NCBI RefSeq assembly: GCF_001269985.1
Contig: NZ_BBZB01000001.1
Span: 3,844,001-3,908,000 of the forward strand
DNA length: 64,000 bases
Direction of reading: 5' to 3'
Source: Pseudoalteromonas sp. '520P1 No. 423'
GTDB lineage: Bacteria > Pseudomonadota > Gammaproteobacteria > Enterobacterales > Alteromonadaceae
Part shown: positions 29,409 to 39,468 of the stretch, piece after piece
Layout: each line of letters starts with the position of its first letter
Position numbering within the stretch: the first letter of the stretch is position 1
Notes under the pieces: model-generated
Seen by the model: the letters and a program-made list of their open reading frames with translations, nothing else
Told to the model about the DNA's origin: nothing
Databases searched by the model: none
Translations under genes and position numbers: made by a program

Positions 29409-30149
29409 CTATTTTTTAATCGTTTTACCAATAGAAGATAAAATTCCACGCAAAATATTTAGTTCTACTTCTTCAGGGCGTGCACGATTAAATAAACGGC
29501 GTAGTTTAGTCATAACAATACCTGGATGCTGCTTTATAATAAAACCAGTATCATTTAATGTTGTTTCTAGGTGATCGTAAAATAATTCCATTTGTTTTGA
29601 ACTTGGGTAGTTACTTTCATCTTCAACAACTGCTTCAGTTGGATTATCAATTTCTTGTGATGCTAAATATGACATACGCACTTCATAACATAATGTTTGC
29701 ACTGCCATAGCTAGATTCAATGAGCTATATTCAGGATTAGCTGGAATACACACATGATAATTACACAGTTGCAATTCTTCATTTGATAAACCACTGTTTT
29801 CACGACCAAAGACTAAAGCAACAGGACCAGACTTAGCACCTTCAATCATTTTTTCACCACACTCTCTTGGTTCAACCATAGGCCAAGATAATGTACGTGA
29901 ACGAGCACTTGTGCCGATCACTAAAGAACAATCAGCTATTGCCTCTTCTAAAGTATCAACGACAACTGCATTACCTAAGACATCGGTTGCCCCTGCAGCT
30001 AATGCGGAAGCGTGGCTGTCAATTTCATTAACAGGATCAACTAAATATAATTTAGACAACCCCATAGTCTTCATTGCTCTAGCTGCAGAACCTACATTTC
30101 CGTTATGTGATGTATTTACTAATACGACTCTTACTTCATTTAAAAGCAT
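29409..30149 (-). CDS. trmJ: tRNA 2'-O-methyltransferase TrmJ (position 32)
   Basis: TrmJ methylates the ribose at position 32 of several tRNAs. The 246-residue SPOUT enzyme starts [20 protein letters not shown]. It has the trefoil-knot SAM motifs [17 protein letters not shown] and [20 protein letters not shown], and a C-terminal helical extension. It lies between iscR and divergent suhB, the usual gammaproteobacterial arrangement. Confidence 0.97.
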   Translation of the reverse strand: MLLNEVRVVLVNTSHNGNVGSAARAMKTMGLSKLYLVDPVNEIDSHASALAAGATDVLGNAVVVDTLEEAIADCSLVIGTSARSRTLSWPMVEPRECGEKMIEGAKSGPVALVFGRENSGLSNEELQLCNYHVCIPANPEYSSLNLAMAVQTLCYEVRMSYLASQEIDNPTEAVVEDESNYPSSKQMELFYDHLETTLNDTGFIIKQHPGIVMTKLRRLFNRARPEEVELNILRGILSSIGKTIKK

Positions 30150-30329
30150 GATTTAAGTTATTCCGAACAATTCATTTAATTATGTAAATTCTACCATAAT
30201 TTATAAAATCGTCAGCTATTAGATTTCTTTTAAAAAATAATCGGTTTAAATTATTGATTAAATGTTAAACAATGCAATAATTCAAAAATGCTATTTACTT
30301 TAGTATAAAAATCGCTAAAATAGCGCGGC

Positions 30330-30348
30330 TAAATCACAGTGTGATTTA
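30330..30348 (+). promoter_or_regulatory. Perfect palindrome in the suhB leader
   Basis: TAAATCACA-G-TGTGATTTA is a perfect 9-1-9 inverted repeat 36 bp before the suhB start. It may be a repressor site or a 5'-UTR hairpin. Its half-sites face the opposite way to the CRP consensus (TGTGA…TCACA), so CRP is not indicated. Weak -35/-10-like hexamers (TTTACT, TAAAAT) lie just upstream at 30296-30321. Confidence 0.4.
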
Positions 30349-30383
30349 TTGTTCTTTTACATACATAATCCAAAGGTATACTT

Positions 30384-31187
30384 ATGCATCCTATGTTAAA
30401 CATTGCGATCCGTGCTGCGCGTAACGCTGGTAAAGTTATTGTTCGTGCTTTCGAAGAGCCAAACAAAATTGAAGTACAACAAAAAGGTAGCAATGACATT
30501 GTAACAAACATAGATAAAGATGCTGAAGCAGTTATCCGTGAAACTATCTTAAAATCTTACCCAGATCATAGCATCGTAGGGCAAGAACTAGGAGAGCATA
30601 AAGGTAAGAGCACTGAATACCAATGGATTATTGACCCTATTGACGGCACTTCAAACTTCGTTAAGGGTATCCCACACTTTGCAGTTTCAATTGCACTTAA
30701 AGTAAAAGGCCGTTTAGACCAAGCCGTTATTTATGATCCAATTCGTGGTGAGTTATTCACTTCTTCTCGTGGCCAAGGCGCACAATTAAACAGTAAACGT
30801 TTACGTGTTTCAAAAGCAAACGAGCTTATGGGCACTATTATCGCTACTAGCTTCCCATACAAGCATAAACATCATTTAGAAGCTTATAGTAAAAGCTTCC
30901 AAGCATTATTTACACAAACTGCGGATATGCGTAGCTCAGGCTGTACAGCATTAGATTTAGCATATGTTGCAGCTGGTCGTGTTGATGCATTTTATGCAAT
31001 TGGAACTAAACCATGGGAAACTATCGCTGGTCAACTTATTGTTAAAGAAGCTGGCGGTCTATTAATGGACTTTACAGGCGGCAATAACTACAAAGAAAGC
31101 GGTAACTTAATTTGTGGTTTCCCTAAATTATCACAGGCTATCGTTAAAGAAATTCGTCCACATTTAACAGATACATTATTACGTTAA
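30384..31187 (+). CDS. suhB: Inositol-1-monophosphatase family protein SuhB
   Basis: SuhB hydrolyses inositol monophosphate in vitro and, in E. coli, joins the NusA/B/E/G complex that protects rRNA transcription. The 267-residue protein has the family metal-binding sequence IDPIDGTSNFVKGIPHFAVS and SSGCTALDLAYVAAGRVDAF, and ends with KPWETIAGQLIVKEAGG where the family has W-D-x-A-A. It is divergent from trmJ and ends in a strong terminator. Confidence 0.96.
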   Translation: MHPMLNIAIRAARNAGKVIVRAFEEPNKIEVQQKGSNDIVTNIDKDAEAVIRETILKSYPDHSIVGQELGEHKGKSTEYQWIIDPIDGTSNFVKGIPHFAVSIALKVKGRLDQAVIYDPIRGELFTSSRGQGAQLNSKRLRVSKANELMGTIIATSFPYKHKHHLEAYSKSFQALFTQTADMRSSGCTALDLAYVAAGRVDAFYAIGTKPWETIAGQLIVKEAGGLLMDFTGGNNYKESGNLICGFPKLSQAIVKEIRPHLTDTLLR

Positions 31188-31211
31188 TTGAAACGATTAA
31201 AATAGATATTG

Positions 31212-31236
31212 AAAAAGGAGCCTAAGGCTCCTTTTT
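31212..31236 (+). terminator. Terminator of suhB
   Basis: An 11-bp stem AAAAAGGAGCC / GGCTCCTTTTT with a TAA loop, ending in a T-run, 24 bases after the suhB stop. The A-run on the other side may also serve the convergent giant gene. Confidence 0.88.
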
Positions 31237-31279
31237 TGTTTTAATTAATACTATTCCAGTTAATTAGCTGGTCACTTAA

Positions 31280-34200
31280 TTATCGGAATGGGTAAAACTC
31301 TTTTAATTGATTTCTACGATAACCAATCGCTATCAACAAAATGAAAATCCAATATAAACTACCGCCACTATCTCCTTTTTGAGGATCTGGTTCAGGAATA
31401 GGTTCCGTCACTTCTTTTTCTGATACCGTTACTTTTATTATACCAACAGCTTGTGCGTTAAAAGAGTCTTTAATGGTATAACTAATTTCATCTAAGCCAA
31501 TAAAGTCATTATTTGGAATATACGTCAGCGTATTATCAGTATTAATAGCCACACTGCCGTTTTGCGCTACCCCAGATACAAGATTTAGTTGATCACCTTC
31601 AGGATCACTGTCATTTTCAAGTACCTTAATTATTACAGATTCACCCTTAAATGTTGTTGCTATATCATCGACTGTTAAAGGCGCTTTATTAGCAATAACA
31701 TCAATGATTACTTCAGCAAAGTCAGCACCGCCTTTACCATCTGAAATTGCATAAACAAGGGTTTCAGTACCTACAAAGTCATTCATAGGGTTATAATTCA
31801 ATTGATTTTCAATGATGGATACTTCTCCTAACACGGCATTCGCAGGATTAATAATTAAAGCATCATTATCTCTATCAGTATCATTAGCTAAAACATTTAT
31901 CGTGATAGCTGTATTAACTCTAGTTTGAGCTGCATCATCTACAGCTACAGGCTGATGATTACCATCATAAATAACCGCAACACCGCTAGGGTCTACAATC
32001 GTACCATTAACTAATTGGTCAACATCGTTAGGTCCACCATCTGATATCTGAACTTGCACACACCAATAACCTGCAATTAAACCTAACTCCCAAATCTCAG
32101 AGCCTGGAGGAGGACAATATCCATAATCACCTGAAGTAGAGAATACCTTATCTTGACTTGTTATAACAAAGTTTTGCCAATCTCCACTCGCAAGTTGTTT
32201 ACGGTATAAAGCGTTTGCAGGAATTGGATTAAGTTGTGGAAAAACAATTTTATAGCTTTGATCTGTAGGTGATAATCCCTCAACAACAAAGTCATAAACA
32301 CCACCTGTATTTAAAGCATCGATATCATCAACAGCACCGTTTTCGACTAAAGCACCGGTAATATTCCCACCTATTGCTTTATCACCCAAGCGTAAACAGC
32401 CAGCACTTTCGCCTTCGATTAAGAAACTGCCACTCGTTTCTAAACTTGATGGCAAAACATTACATTCATCAATCGCATCTAAATAATCAACTATGCCATC
32501 ATTATCACTGTCATTTTGCCCTTCAACATTATCAGGAATACCATCTAAATCAGTATCTGAACCATCTAAATCTGCAGCTTCTATCTCTAATTTAATTGTT
32601 ATTTCTTTTGTTAAGATACTCTCTTGTTTACTTAAATCTCTTAACTCTAAATTAAGCTGATAATTGCGTGTATTTAGTTGGCTAGGCTCAAAACTAAAAG
32701 TCAAGTCTGAGTTATCTGTATCGGTTAATAACAGCTCAGTATTAGTCCAGTTATATTGATATTGTTGATTATGATCTGGATGTTCTACTTCAGCACTTAC
32801 AACAACTAATCCATTTTTTTTATTAACAATTGTACTTTGAATATTATCTTGCTCAACTTTAAGATTAACTAGAGGCAAAATATCATCTTCAGTAATAGTA
32901 ATCGTGTGTGAAGACTGAACACTTCGATTAACACCATTACCTAACGAAATAATAATCGTCTCATCCCCTTCATCTAATTCATCTTCAAAAACATTAAACG
33001 ATATTTCACCTTCAGTACCTGATTCTATAAATAAAGTGCCATTAGCTAAATCATGATCGATATAGGTCTCTGCTGTACCACTGACTTTATAGGGAATTGC
33101 GAGTGGGTAGCTAGGCGATAGGCCATTCAACTTAACTTCAACAGTAACAGCAAAACCTTCCGTTGCATTTTGCTCTTTAGGTAAAAATATTAAAGGTGCT
33201 ACAGTCACTTTTTGACTAGTAATCGCAATTTGATTATTACTATCAATTGTTTGCCATAAAACAGTATTAACACCTGGTTTAAAGAAAACGTTTTTGTCTT
33301 TTAATGTAACAGGCAAAGAGCTGCCACTTTTATCTACCGCAGTTGCTGTGCCTAGTTCAACTTTAGTAAAGATACCTGAAGCATCAACTTCAATATCGTT
33401 AGGTTTAGTAATTACTGGCAACTCATTTTCTGGCATATTAATATCAACTAAAGCAAGTGCTGAATCTTCCCCACCTAGTCCATCAGAGATCTGGTATTCT
33501 ATAACAGCTGTCCCATTAAAACCCTCTAATGGTGTATAAGTTAAAATACTATCAACCCAAGAGACTGAACCTGTTTGTGCATTGGCGCCTATTATTTTCA
33601 AGTTATCACCATCAATATCACTATCATTATTAAGCACCATGATATTAAATGTCTGCCAATTACTTCTAGATACGCGATCGTTATTAGCTAATGGCGCATC
33701 GTTTACGGGGTCAACAATAACATCAATTATGATAGGTTCTGATTTTGCAATACCGTCTTGTACTTCAAAAGTGAAACTGTCATCGCCATTAAAGTCACCA
33801 TTTGGGGTATAAGCTAAAAATGGAGGTTGCCCACTAATCATGCCATTTGGTGGGTTTTGAATTATTTTATATATCAAGTCTTGGCTATCAATATCACTAC
33901 CGGTTAATTTAAATGATATAGATTCATCTTCTAATACTTCTAAAGATTGCTGATCGCCAACTGGAATATCATTTACTGCTTTCACATCTAAATATATAGT
34001 GACTATATCTGAATCTAAATTGCCATCATTAACCTTAAAGGTAAAACTGTCATCTCCAAAGTAGTTTTCAAAAGGGGCATAGTTGAGATTAGGTATTTCT
34101 CCCGTTAAAACACCATTTTCTGGGTCTGAGACCAGTGAGTAACTAATACCATCACTTTCAGTATCACTTCCTGAAATAGTAAAACTTGTAATTTGATCTT

Positions 34201-37200
34201 CTATCGCAAAAATAGTTTCTTCGTTGCCAACTGGCGCATCATTAACGGCTTCAACATTAATAGAGATAGTTGCATTAGTTGAATCTAAAACACTATCATT
34301 GACTTTAAAAGTAAAGCTATCTTCACCAAAATAATCTTCATTGGGTTGATAAACAACATTAGGGGCATTCCCCGTTAAGGTACCGTTTTCAGGTTCAGAC
34401 ATTAAGGTATAAATTAAATTATCTCTATCGGGATCTGTTCCTTTTAATTCTATTTCTAATGCCTTATCTTCTTTAGTAGATACAGTTTCAGCTACAGAGA
34501 CCGGAGCATCATTAATATTATTAATTTGAATATAAACAGCTGCTGTTGATTTACCATCTTGATCATCACTGACCTGATAAATAAAGAAATCTTCTCCAGC
34601 ATAATCTAATTGCGGTGTATAAGTAATTTTTCCACTTGCACTTACCTCTGTAGTGCCAAATTGAGCTTCGGTAGTAACAATCACAGAATGAAGTACCAAT
34701 TGACCATCAATATCTTGATCATTTTCTAAAACATCCACTACAACTGCGACCTCTTCATCAGTTTGTGCTTCGTCATCATTACTCAAAGGATTATCATTTA
34801 CTGTTTCAATGGTTAATAATACCGTGGCAATATTCGATTCAGCGCCTAGGTTATCGGTTGTTTGATAAGTAAAACTATCAGTACCAAAAAAGTTTTGATT
34901 TGGGCTATAGGTCAATTGCAATGTTGAAGTATCAATAATCACACTACCTTGAGTGGGTGCTTCTAAAACCTTTATTGATTTAATAGTACCATCTATATCT
35001 GAATCATTGCCTATTGCGTTAATATCTAGCGGAATATCTTCTTTGAGTACGACAGTATCATTAACAGCTATTGGTGCATCATTTATGCTAGTAACGCTTA
35101 CATTCACATCAGCTTCACTAGATAATGCATTTTCAGTATCTTTAACTGTGTAGGTAAATGTATCTAAACCAAAATAGTCTTTATTTGGGGTATAAATCAC
35201 ACTGCCATCTAATTGAACCTCTACAATACCATTTTTTGGCATTACCACTAATGCAACGCTAGTGATATCCATAGAGCCATCAATGTCTTCATCATTATCA
35301 AGCACTTTAACTCTTACACTTGTATCTTCTTCTGTGGTTGCTTCATCATTAACGGTTCGAGGCGCATCATTATTGCCTGAAATATTGATACTAACACTTG
35401 CTGTATTTGATACCGCACCATGAATATCACTGACAGTATATTCAAAAGTGTCACTTCCAAAATAATCATCATTCACTTTATACGTGATTAAACCATTGCT
35501 ATTCACTGTCGTCCTACCAAAAGCAGCCTGAGTAGTCACTGCAACTGTACTGCTACTAATTTCTGCGATGTTATCAACATCTGTATCATTAGTTAAAACC
35601 GCTATCACTACCGTATTGTCTTCTGTTACGCTTGTCGTATCATTAACCGCAATCGGTGCATCATTCACACTATTAACCGTTATAGTTACTGGCGTTGCAC
35701 TGGAAACTGTTCCTCTTAGATTTGTTACAACATAACTAAATGTATCTGAGCCAAAATAATTATCATTTGGCGTATAAGTCACAATTCCATTTACAGTATT
35801 TACAGTAGTTGAGCCATTGGTTGGAGCAGTAACCACAGTAACACTGGCAGGATTTAAGTCATTACCTAAACCATCATCATTAATCAGTACATCAATTAAA
35901 ACTTGGTTATCTTCGTTAACAGAAACGATATCTGCTTGAGTTTCATTATCATCATCAAGAATAAATACTGTTTGTTGCTGTACCCCACTTTCGACACCAC
36001 CATTAACACTTGTGATATCAATGATAATGCTTTCATCTGATTCTTCATTAGTATCTTGAATAGCAGTTAAATTAGTTGAGCCAGTTGTTTGGCCTTGGGT
36101 AATTGTAATAGTTGAATTTGGAGTTATATAATCCCTACCGCTTGTTGCTGTACCAGAGTAAGTTAAAGTTATAGTGACGTCTTCAAATGTTGCTTGGTTC
36201 AAAGTTGCTGTAATTTCTGTAAAACCTGTCGCTTCAGCAATTGAAGTTGCATTAACATTTAAACTAACATTAGCGGTTTCATCATCTACTAATGTAACTG
36301 TTTGCTGTTGTACACCACCTTCACTACCACCAATGACACTCGCAATGTCGATAATAATCGTTTTATTACCTTCTATTGTCGTATTATCTATCGCAGTAAT
36401 ACCTGTATCGGCATTTGCAGATAAAGCACCGGCTTGAACTGTGATAGAGCTACTTGGCGTATTGTAATCGACGGCTCCTGAAGCTGCTGTTCCTGAATAA
36501 ACTAAATTAACAATCACATCTGCATAGGTTTCATTACTTAAAGTAGCAGTGATATTTGAAGAACCATCAAGTTCAGATACCGTATTTGAAGCTACAGATA
36601 ATAAAACAACCGGAGCAGACTGCGCATCAGTAATAGAAACGGTTTGTTGATTAGTTGAGCCAACTGTACCAATAGATACCGTATCTAAAGTAACTATGAC
36701 CGTTTCATCAACTGCTGCATCATGAATATTATCGACCCGTCCAGTAATAGCGATAAGTGAGTTACTATTAAGTTGTGGGATTAATATACTATCTGATTTT
36801 GTATAATCGACATCTACAGTAGCGGTACCCGTGTAAGACAAACTTGCATTAATGGGGTCTGGCCATTGATTATTTAAACTACCAGTTAAAGTTGCAACTA
36901 CATTTGACGTACCACCATTTTCTAAAATTGAATTTGATGACACACTTAAATTTACTTGTGGGTAATTAGCGTAAATTGTATCTTCGGTCTGGCTTATAGC
37001 CGTTGTAAATTGATTACTTTGCACATTACCACTGTCTTTTAATATGATATCAACGGGGATATCAGCTCCGCTAGCTCGATCAGTTCCTCCGTTAGCTATT
37101 ACATATGTTGCTTTATAGCTATTATTCCCTAAATCAGTAAAATTAGTCAACGCAACGGAATTAACTGCACCTGAAACAAGAGTTAACCCGACTTGATCAG

Positions 37201-37348
37201 CAAAAATTGTTACAGTGACACTATCACCAACTTTATGAATGGAATTAGGTAAAGAAACACCTGAAATAATAGGGGCAGCATTAACCGATTGAGAATTAAA
37301 ACCAGATAATAATATGATTAACAAAATCGTAAATGGCAGTATTTTCAT
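31280..37348 (-). CDS. Giant secreted adhesin-like protein: Calx-beta, cadherin-like repeats, choice-of-anchor U, GlyGly-CTERM
   Basis: About 2,022 residues. The signal peptide is MKILPFTILLIILLSGFNSQ and cleavage is probably after SVNA. Approximate domain order: 3 Calx-beta domains (128-460), nine ~95-residue cadherin-like repeats starting NDAPxxxND or a variant, with xDxDG calcium-type motifs (464-1300), an HYR-like domain (~1310), a Calx-beta (~1390), and an Asp-rich TSP3-like segment (DTDLDGIPDNVEGQNDSDND, ~1600). Then come a choice-of-anchor U domain (1690-1790), two more cadherin-like repeats, and a GlyGly-CTERM tail (DSGGSLYWIFILLIAIGYRR). The tail is the signal for rhombosortase processing after type II secretion. 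The ATG at 37348 is chosen; a GTG three codons earlier is possible. Likely a calcium-bound surface or matrix protein. Confidence 0.85.
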   Translation of the reverse strand: MKILPFTILLIILLSGFNSQSVNAAPIISGVSLPNSIHKVGDSVTVTIFADQVGLTLVSGAVNSVALTNFTDLGNNSYKATYVIANGGTDRASGADIPVDIILKDSGNVQSNQFTTAISQTEDTIYANYPQVNLSVSSNSILENGGTSNVVATLTGSLNNQWPDPINASLSYTGTATVDVDYTKSDSILIPQLNSNSLIAITGRVDNIHDAAVDETVIVTLDTVSIGTVGSTNQQTVSITDAQSAPVVLLSVASNTVSELDGSSNITATLSNETYADVIVNLVYSGTAASGAVDYNTPSSSITVQAGALSANADTGITAIDNTTIEGNKTIIIDIASVIGGSEGGVQQQTVTLVDDETANVSLNVNATSIAEATGFTEITATLNQATFEDVTITLTYSGTATSGRDYITPNSTITITQGQTTGSTNLTAIQDTNEESDESIIIDITSVNGGVESGVQQQTVFILDDDNETQADIVSVNEDNQVLIDVLINDDGLGNDLNPASVTVVTAPTNGSTTVNTVNGIVTYTPNDNYFGSDTFSYVVTNLRGTVSSATPVTITVNSVNDAPIAVNDTTSVTEDNTVVIAVLTNDTDVDNIAEISSSTVAVTTQAAFGRTTVNSNGLITYKVNDDYFGSDTFEYTVSDIHGAVSNTASVSINISGNNDAPRTVNDEATTEEDTSVRVKVLDNDEDIDGSMDITSVALVVMPKNGIVEVQLDGSVIYTPNKDYFGLDTFTYTVKDTENALSSEADVNVSVTSINDAPIAVNDTVVLKEDIPLDINAIGNDSDIDGTIKSIKVLEAPTQGSVIIDTSTLQLTYSPNQNFFGTDSFTYQTTDNLGAESNIATVLLTIETVNDNPLSNDDEAQTDEEVAVVVDVLENDQDIDGQLVLHSVIVTTEAQFGTTEVSASGKITYTPQLDYAGEDFFIYQVSDDQDGKSTAAVYIQINNINDAPVSVAETVSTKEDKALEIELKGTDPDRDNLIYTLMSEPENGTLTGNAPNVVYQPNEDYFGEDSFTFKVNDSVLDSTNATISINVEAVNDAPVGNEETIFAIEDQITSFTISGSDTESDGISYSLVSDPENGVLTGEIPNLNYAPFENYFGDDSFTFKVNDGNLDSDIVTIYLDVKAVNDIPVGDQQSLEVLEDESISFKLTGSDIDSQDLIYKIIQNPPNGMISGQPPFLAYTPNGDFNGDDSFTFEVQDGIAKSEPIIIDVIVDPVNDAPLANNDRVSRSNWQTFNIMVLNNDSDIDGDNLKIIGANAQTGSVSWVDSILTYTPLEGFNGTAVIEYQISDGLGGEDSALALVDINMPENELPVITKPNDIEVDASGIFTKVELGTATAVDKSGSSLPVTLKDKNVFFKPGVNTVLWQTIDSNNQIAITSQKVTVAPLIFLPKEQNATEGFAVTVEVKLNGLSPSYPLAIPYKVSGTAETYIDHDLANGTLFIESGTEGEISFNVFEDELDEGDETIIISLGNGVNRSVQSSHTITITEDDILPLVNLKVEQDNIQSTIVNKKNGLVVVSAEVEHPDHNQQYQYNWTNTELLLTDTDNSDLTFSFEPSQLNTRNYQLNLELRDLSKQESILTKEITIKLEIEAADLDGSDTDLDGIPDNVEGQNDSDNDGIVDYLDAIDECNVLPSSLETSGSFLIEGESAGCLRLGDKAIGGNITGALVENGAVDDIDALNTGGVYDFVVEGLSPTDQSYKIVFPQLNPIPANALYRKQLASGDWQNFVITSQDKVFSTSGDYGYCPPPGSEIWELGLIAGYWCVQVQISDGGPNDVDQLVNGTIVDPSGVAVIYDGNHQPVAVDDAAQTRVNTAITINVLANDTDRDNDALIINPANAVLGEVSIIENQLNYNPMNDFVGTETLVYAISDGKGGADFAEVIIDVIANKAPLTVDDIATTFKGESVIIKVLENDSDPEGDQLNLVSGVAQNGSVAINTDNTLTYIPNNDFIGLDEISYTIKDSFNAQAVGIIKVTVSEKEVTEPIPEPDPQKGDSGGSLYWIFILLIAIGYRRNQLKEFYPFR

Positions 37349-37611
37349 AGTTTTCACTTTTAGATGAAATAAGTAATTAGCTTTCGTTATTAACTTTTAA
37401 AATATAATTTTAAGTGCTATTGGCTAAATATATGAGTCTGAATTTAAATTATCACCTCATAACCAAGCTTTCAATCGAAAACGATAAGCTATAAATCATG
37501 CAAGAAAGAAACCAATAAAAGTAATTACTACCAACATCTTATACATTAATTAATAAAAAATTTAGATATTGAAAGGATTTAACACACTATATTTTTGGGG
37601 TTTAAGTAAAG

Positions 37612-38394
37612 TTAAGCGCTCTTTGGTAATAATTTATCAACATTAGATATAGGGAAGTCGGGTGGTGTTTGAGGGAGTTTTATTGGCCTTTGCAATAAAT
37701 AGCCTTGCATTAGATTAATGCCTAAGGTTTTCAATAATAATAGTTCTTCATCTCTTTCGATACCTTCAGCAATCACTTGTGTACCAGTTTCCTTTGCTAA
37801 TTCAATAATCATTTTCAAAAAGGTTTTTTTTACAAAACTCTGATCGCAACGATCTATGAAATACCTGTCAATCTTCACAATATCAGGTAATAACTCTGAC
37901 CACTGCTTTAATCCAGAGTAACCTGCACCTAAATCATCTATGGCAATGGCAAAACCTAACTCCCTATAATGCTGAATTGTTTGTTTGAATAATGCATCAT
38001 CGGCAACTTTTTCTTGTTCTGTCACTTCAATAATCACACGATTTGTAGCGAGATCATTTTGCGCTAACAGGTTTAAGGTTTCTCCTTTTGGGTGAGCGGG
38101 ATCTAATAAAACATTAGGGCTTACATTTAAAAGAAGCTTGCCCTCTAGCTTTAAATTAGCAAAATTGACTATAGCTTTTTTACGACATAATAGCTCTAGT
38201 TCTGATATTTTTTGCTCTACTGATGCGAGTTTAAATAATGCTTCAGGTGATTCTAATACTGAATTTTCAGGACCTCGACTTAATGCCTCATATCCTAAAA
38301 TAGTTTTATTACCAAAATCAAAAACTGGTTGAAATACAGTTGTGATCATTTCGTTTTTAATTATCTCAGTAAAAAAATCTGCATCAGAGCGCAT
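37612..38394 (-). CDS. EAL-domain c-di-GMP phosphodiesterase
   Basis: A 260-residue protein made almost entirely of an EAL domain that should break down c-di-GMP. The key residues are present: YEALSRGP, the NVSPN strand, IIEVTEQE, IAIDDLGAGYSGL with the metal-binding Asp pair, VKIDRYFI and VIAEGIE. No sensor domain or membrane segment is attached, so it is cytoplasmic. It stands between the giant adhesin and secF, so a role in biofilm or adhesin control is possible but not shown. Confidence 0.88.
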   Translation of the reverse strand: MRSDADFFTEIIKNEMITTVFQPVFDFGNKTILGYEALSRGPENSVLESPEALFKLASVEQKISELELLCRKKAIVNFANLKLEGKLLLNVSPNVLLDPAHPKGETLNLLAQNDLATNRVIIEVTEQEKVADDALFKQTIQHYRELGFAIAIDDLGAGYSGLKQWSELLPDIVKIDRYFIDRCDQSFVKKTFLKMIIELAKETGTQVIAEGIERDEELLLLKTLGINLMQGYLLQRPIKLPQTPPDFPISNVDKLLPKSA

Positions 38395-38460
38395 AACTAT
38401 GTACCTAATTTATTTGATGCTATGATTGTATGAAATTTACATGACAGTTTTATTGCAAAA

Positions 38461-38484
38461 AAAAGCGACTCAATTGAGTCGCTT
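38461..38484. terminator. Terminator of the secDF operon
   Basis: The perfect palindrome AAGCGACTCAATTGAGTCGC(TT) lies about 30 bases after the secF stop, with an A-run on one side that gives a T-run on the minus strand. It ends the queA/tgt/yajC/secDF series. Confidence 0.8.
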
Positions 38485-38511
38485 ATAAAAGGTCGATAAA
38501 TTTAGAAATGC

Positions 38512-39456
38512 TTATGGCATTTCATCAAATTCAGCACCTTCTTTTTCAACTACTTCAGGTATCATATCGTGCTTACTTACACCTAATGCTACAGCTACTG
38601 CACTTGCAACATAAATAGAAGAATAAGTACCAACAAATACACCAAATAATAATGCAGTAGCGAAACCATGAATGATTTGACCACCCCAAACAAATAAGGC
38701 GATTAATACAAGTAATGTTGTGATTGATGTTACTAATGTACGATTAAAAGTTTGCGTTAGAGACATATCAATAATCTCTAACGTATCGTCAATACGCACT
38801 TTACGGAAGTTTTCACGAATACGATCAGATACAACTATCGTATCATTAAGTGAATATCCAATTACCGCTAAAATTGCCGCTAATACCGTTAAATCAAACT
38901 CTAAACCCAGTAATGAGAACAGACCAACAGTCAAGATAACATCATGCGCAAGGGCTGCAACAGCACCTAGAGCAAAGCGCCATTCAAAACGCATCGCAAC
39001 ATAGATTAAGATACAAATAAGCGCAGTAAGCATAGCTAAGCCACCTTGCTCTTTTAAATCTTCACCAACGCTTGGGCCTACAAACTCAATTCGACGCATT
39101 TGCGCGTTTTCATCAAAAAGTTTCATAGCATCCATCAATTGATTGCCAATCACTTCAGCTTTAACGTCTTTGCCACGTGGCGCTAAACGTATTAAAACGT
39201 CAGTGCTCGAACCAAATAATTGTAATGATGCATCAGGGAAGCCATTTTCAGATAATACCGTACGGATTTTCTTTAAATCTGCTGGTTGTGAAAAACCAAC
39301 CTCAACAGATGTACCGCCTGTAAAATCTAATCCGAGCTCTAACCCTTTACCAAAAAATATACCGATTGAAGATATCATCAATATAGCCGAAAATATCATG
39401 GCGATTTTACGTTTCGCCATAAAACCTATCGTGCCTTTAACATTTAATAATTGCAT
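38512..39456 (-). CDS. secF: Protein translocase subunit SecF
   Basis: SecF works with SecD to pull exported proteins through the SecYEG channel using the proton gradient. The 314-residue protein has the GLDFTGGTSVEVGF signature (residues ~40-53), a small periplasmic domain, and five C-terminal membrane helices including VIGYSLNDTIVVSDRIREN. It lies 12 bp after secD in one operon. Confidence 0.97.
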   Translation of the reverse strand: MQLLNVKGTIGFMAKRKIAMIFSAILMISSIGIFFGKGLELGLDFTGGTSVEVGFSQPADLKKIRTVLSENGFPDASLQLFGSSTDVLIRLAPRGKDVKAEVIGNQLMDAMKLFDENAQMRRIEFVGPSVGEDLKEQGGLAMLTALICILIYVAMRFEWRFALGAVAALAHDVILTVGLFSLLGLEFDLTVLAAILAVIGYSLNDTIVVSDRIRENFRKVRIDDTLEIIDMSLTQTFNRTLVTSITTLLVLIALFVWGGQIIHGFATALLFGVFVGTYSSIYVASAVAVALGVSKHDMIPEVVEKEGAEFDEMP

Positions 39457-39468
39457 GTATAGTCTCTC

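Noticed and set aside
31280..37348. Plus-strand open frames inside the giant gene (for example 36174-36437)
   Set aside because: They mirror the repeated coding pattern of the opposite strand, have no ribosome-binding sites and no recognisable protein text.
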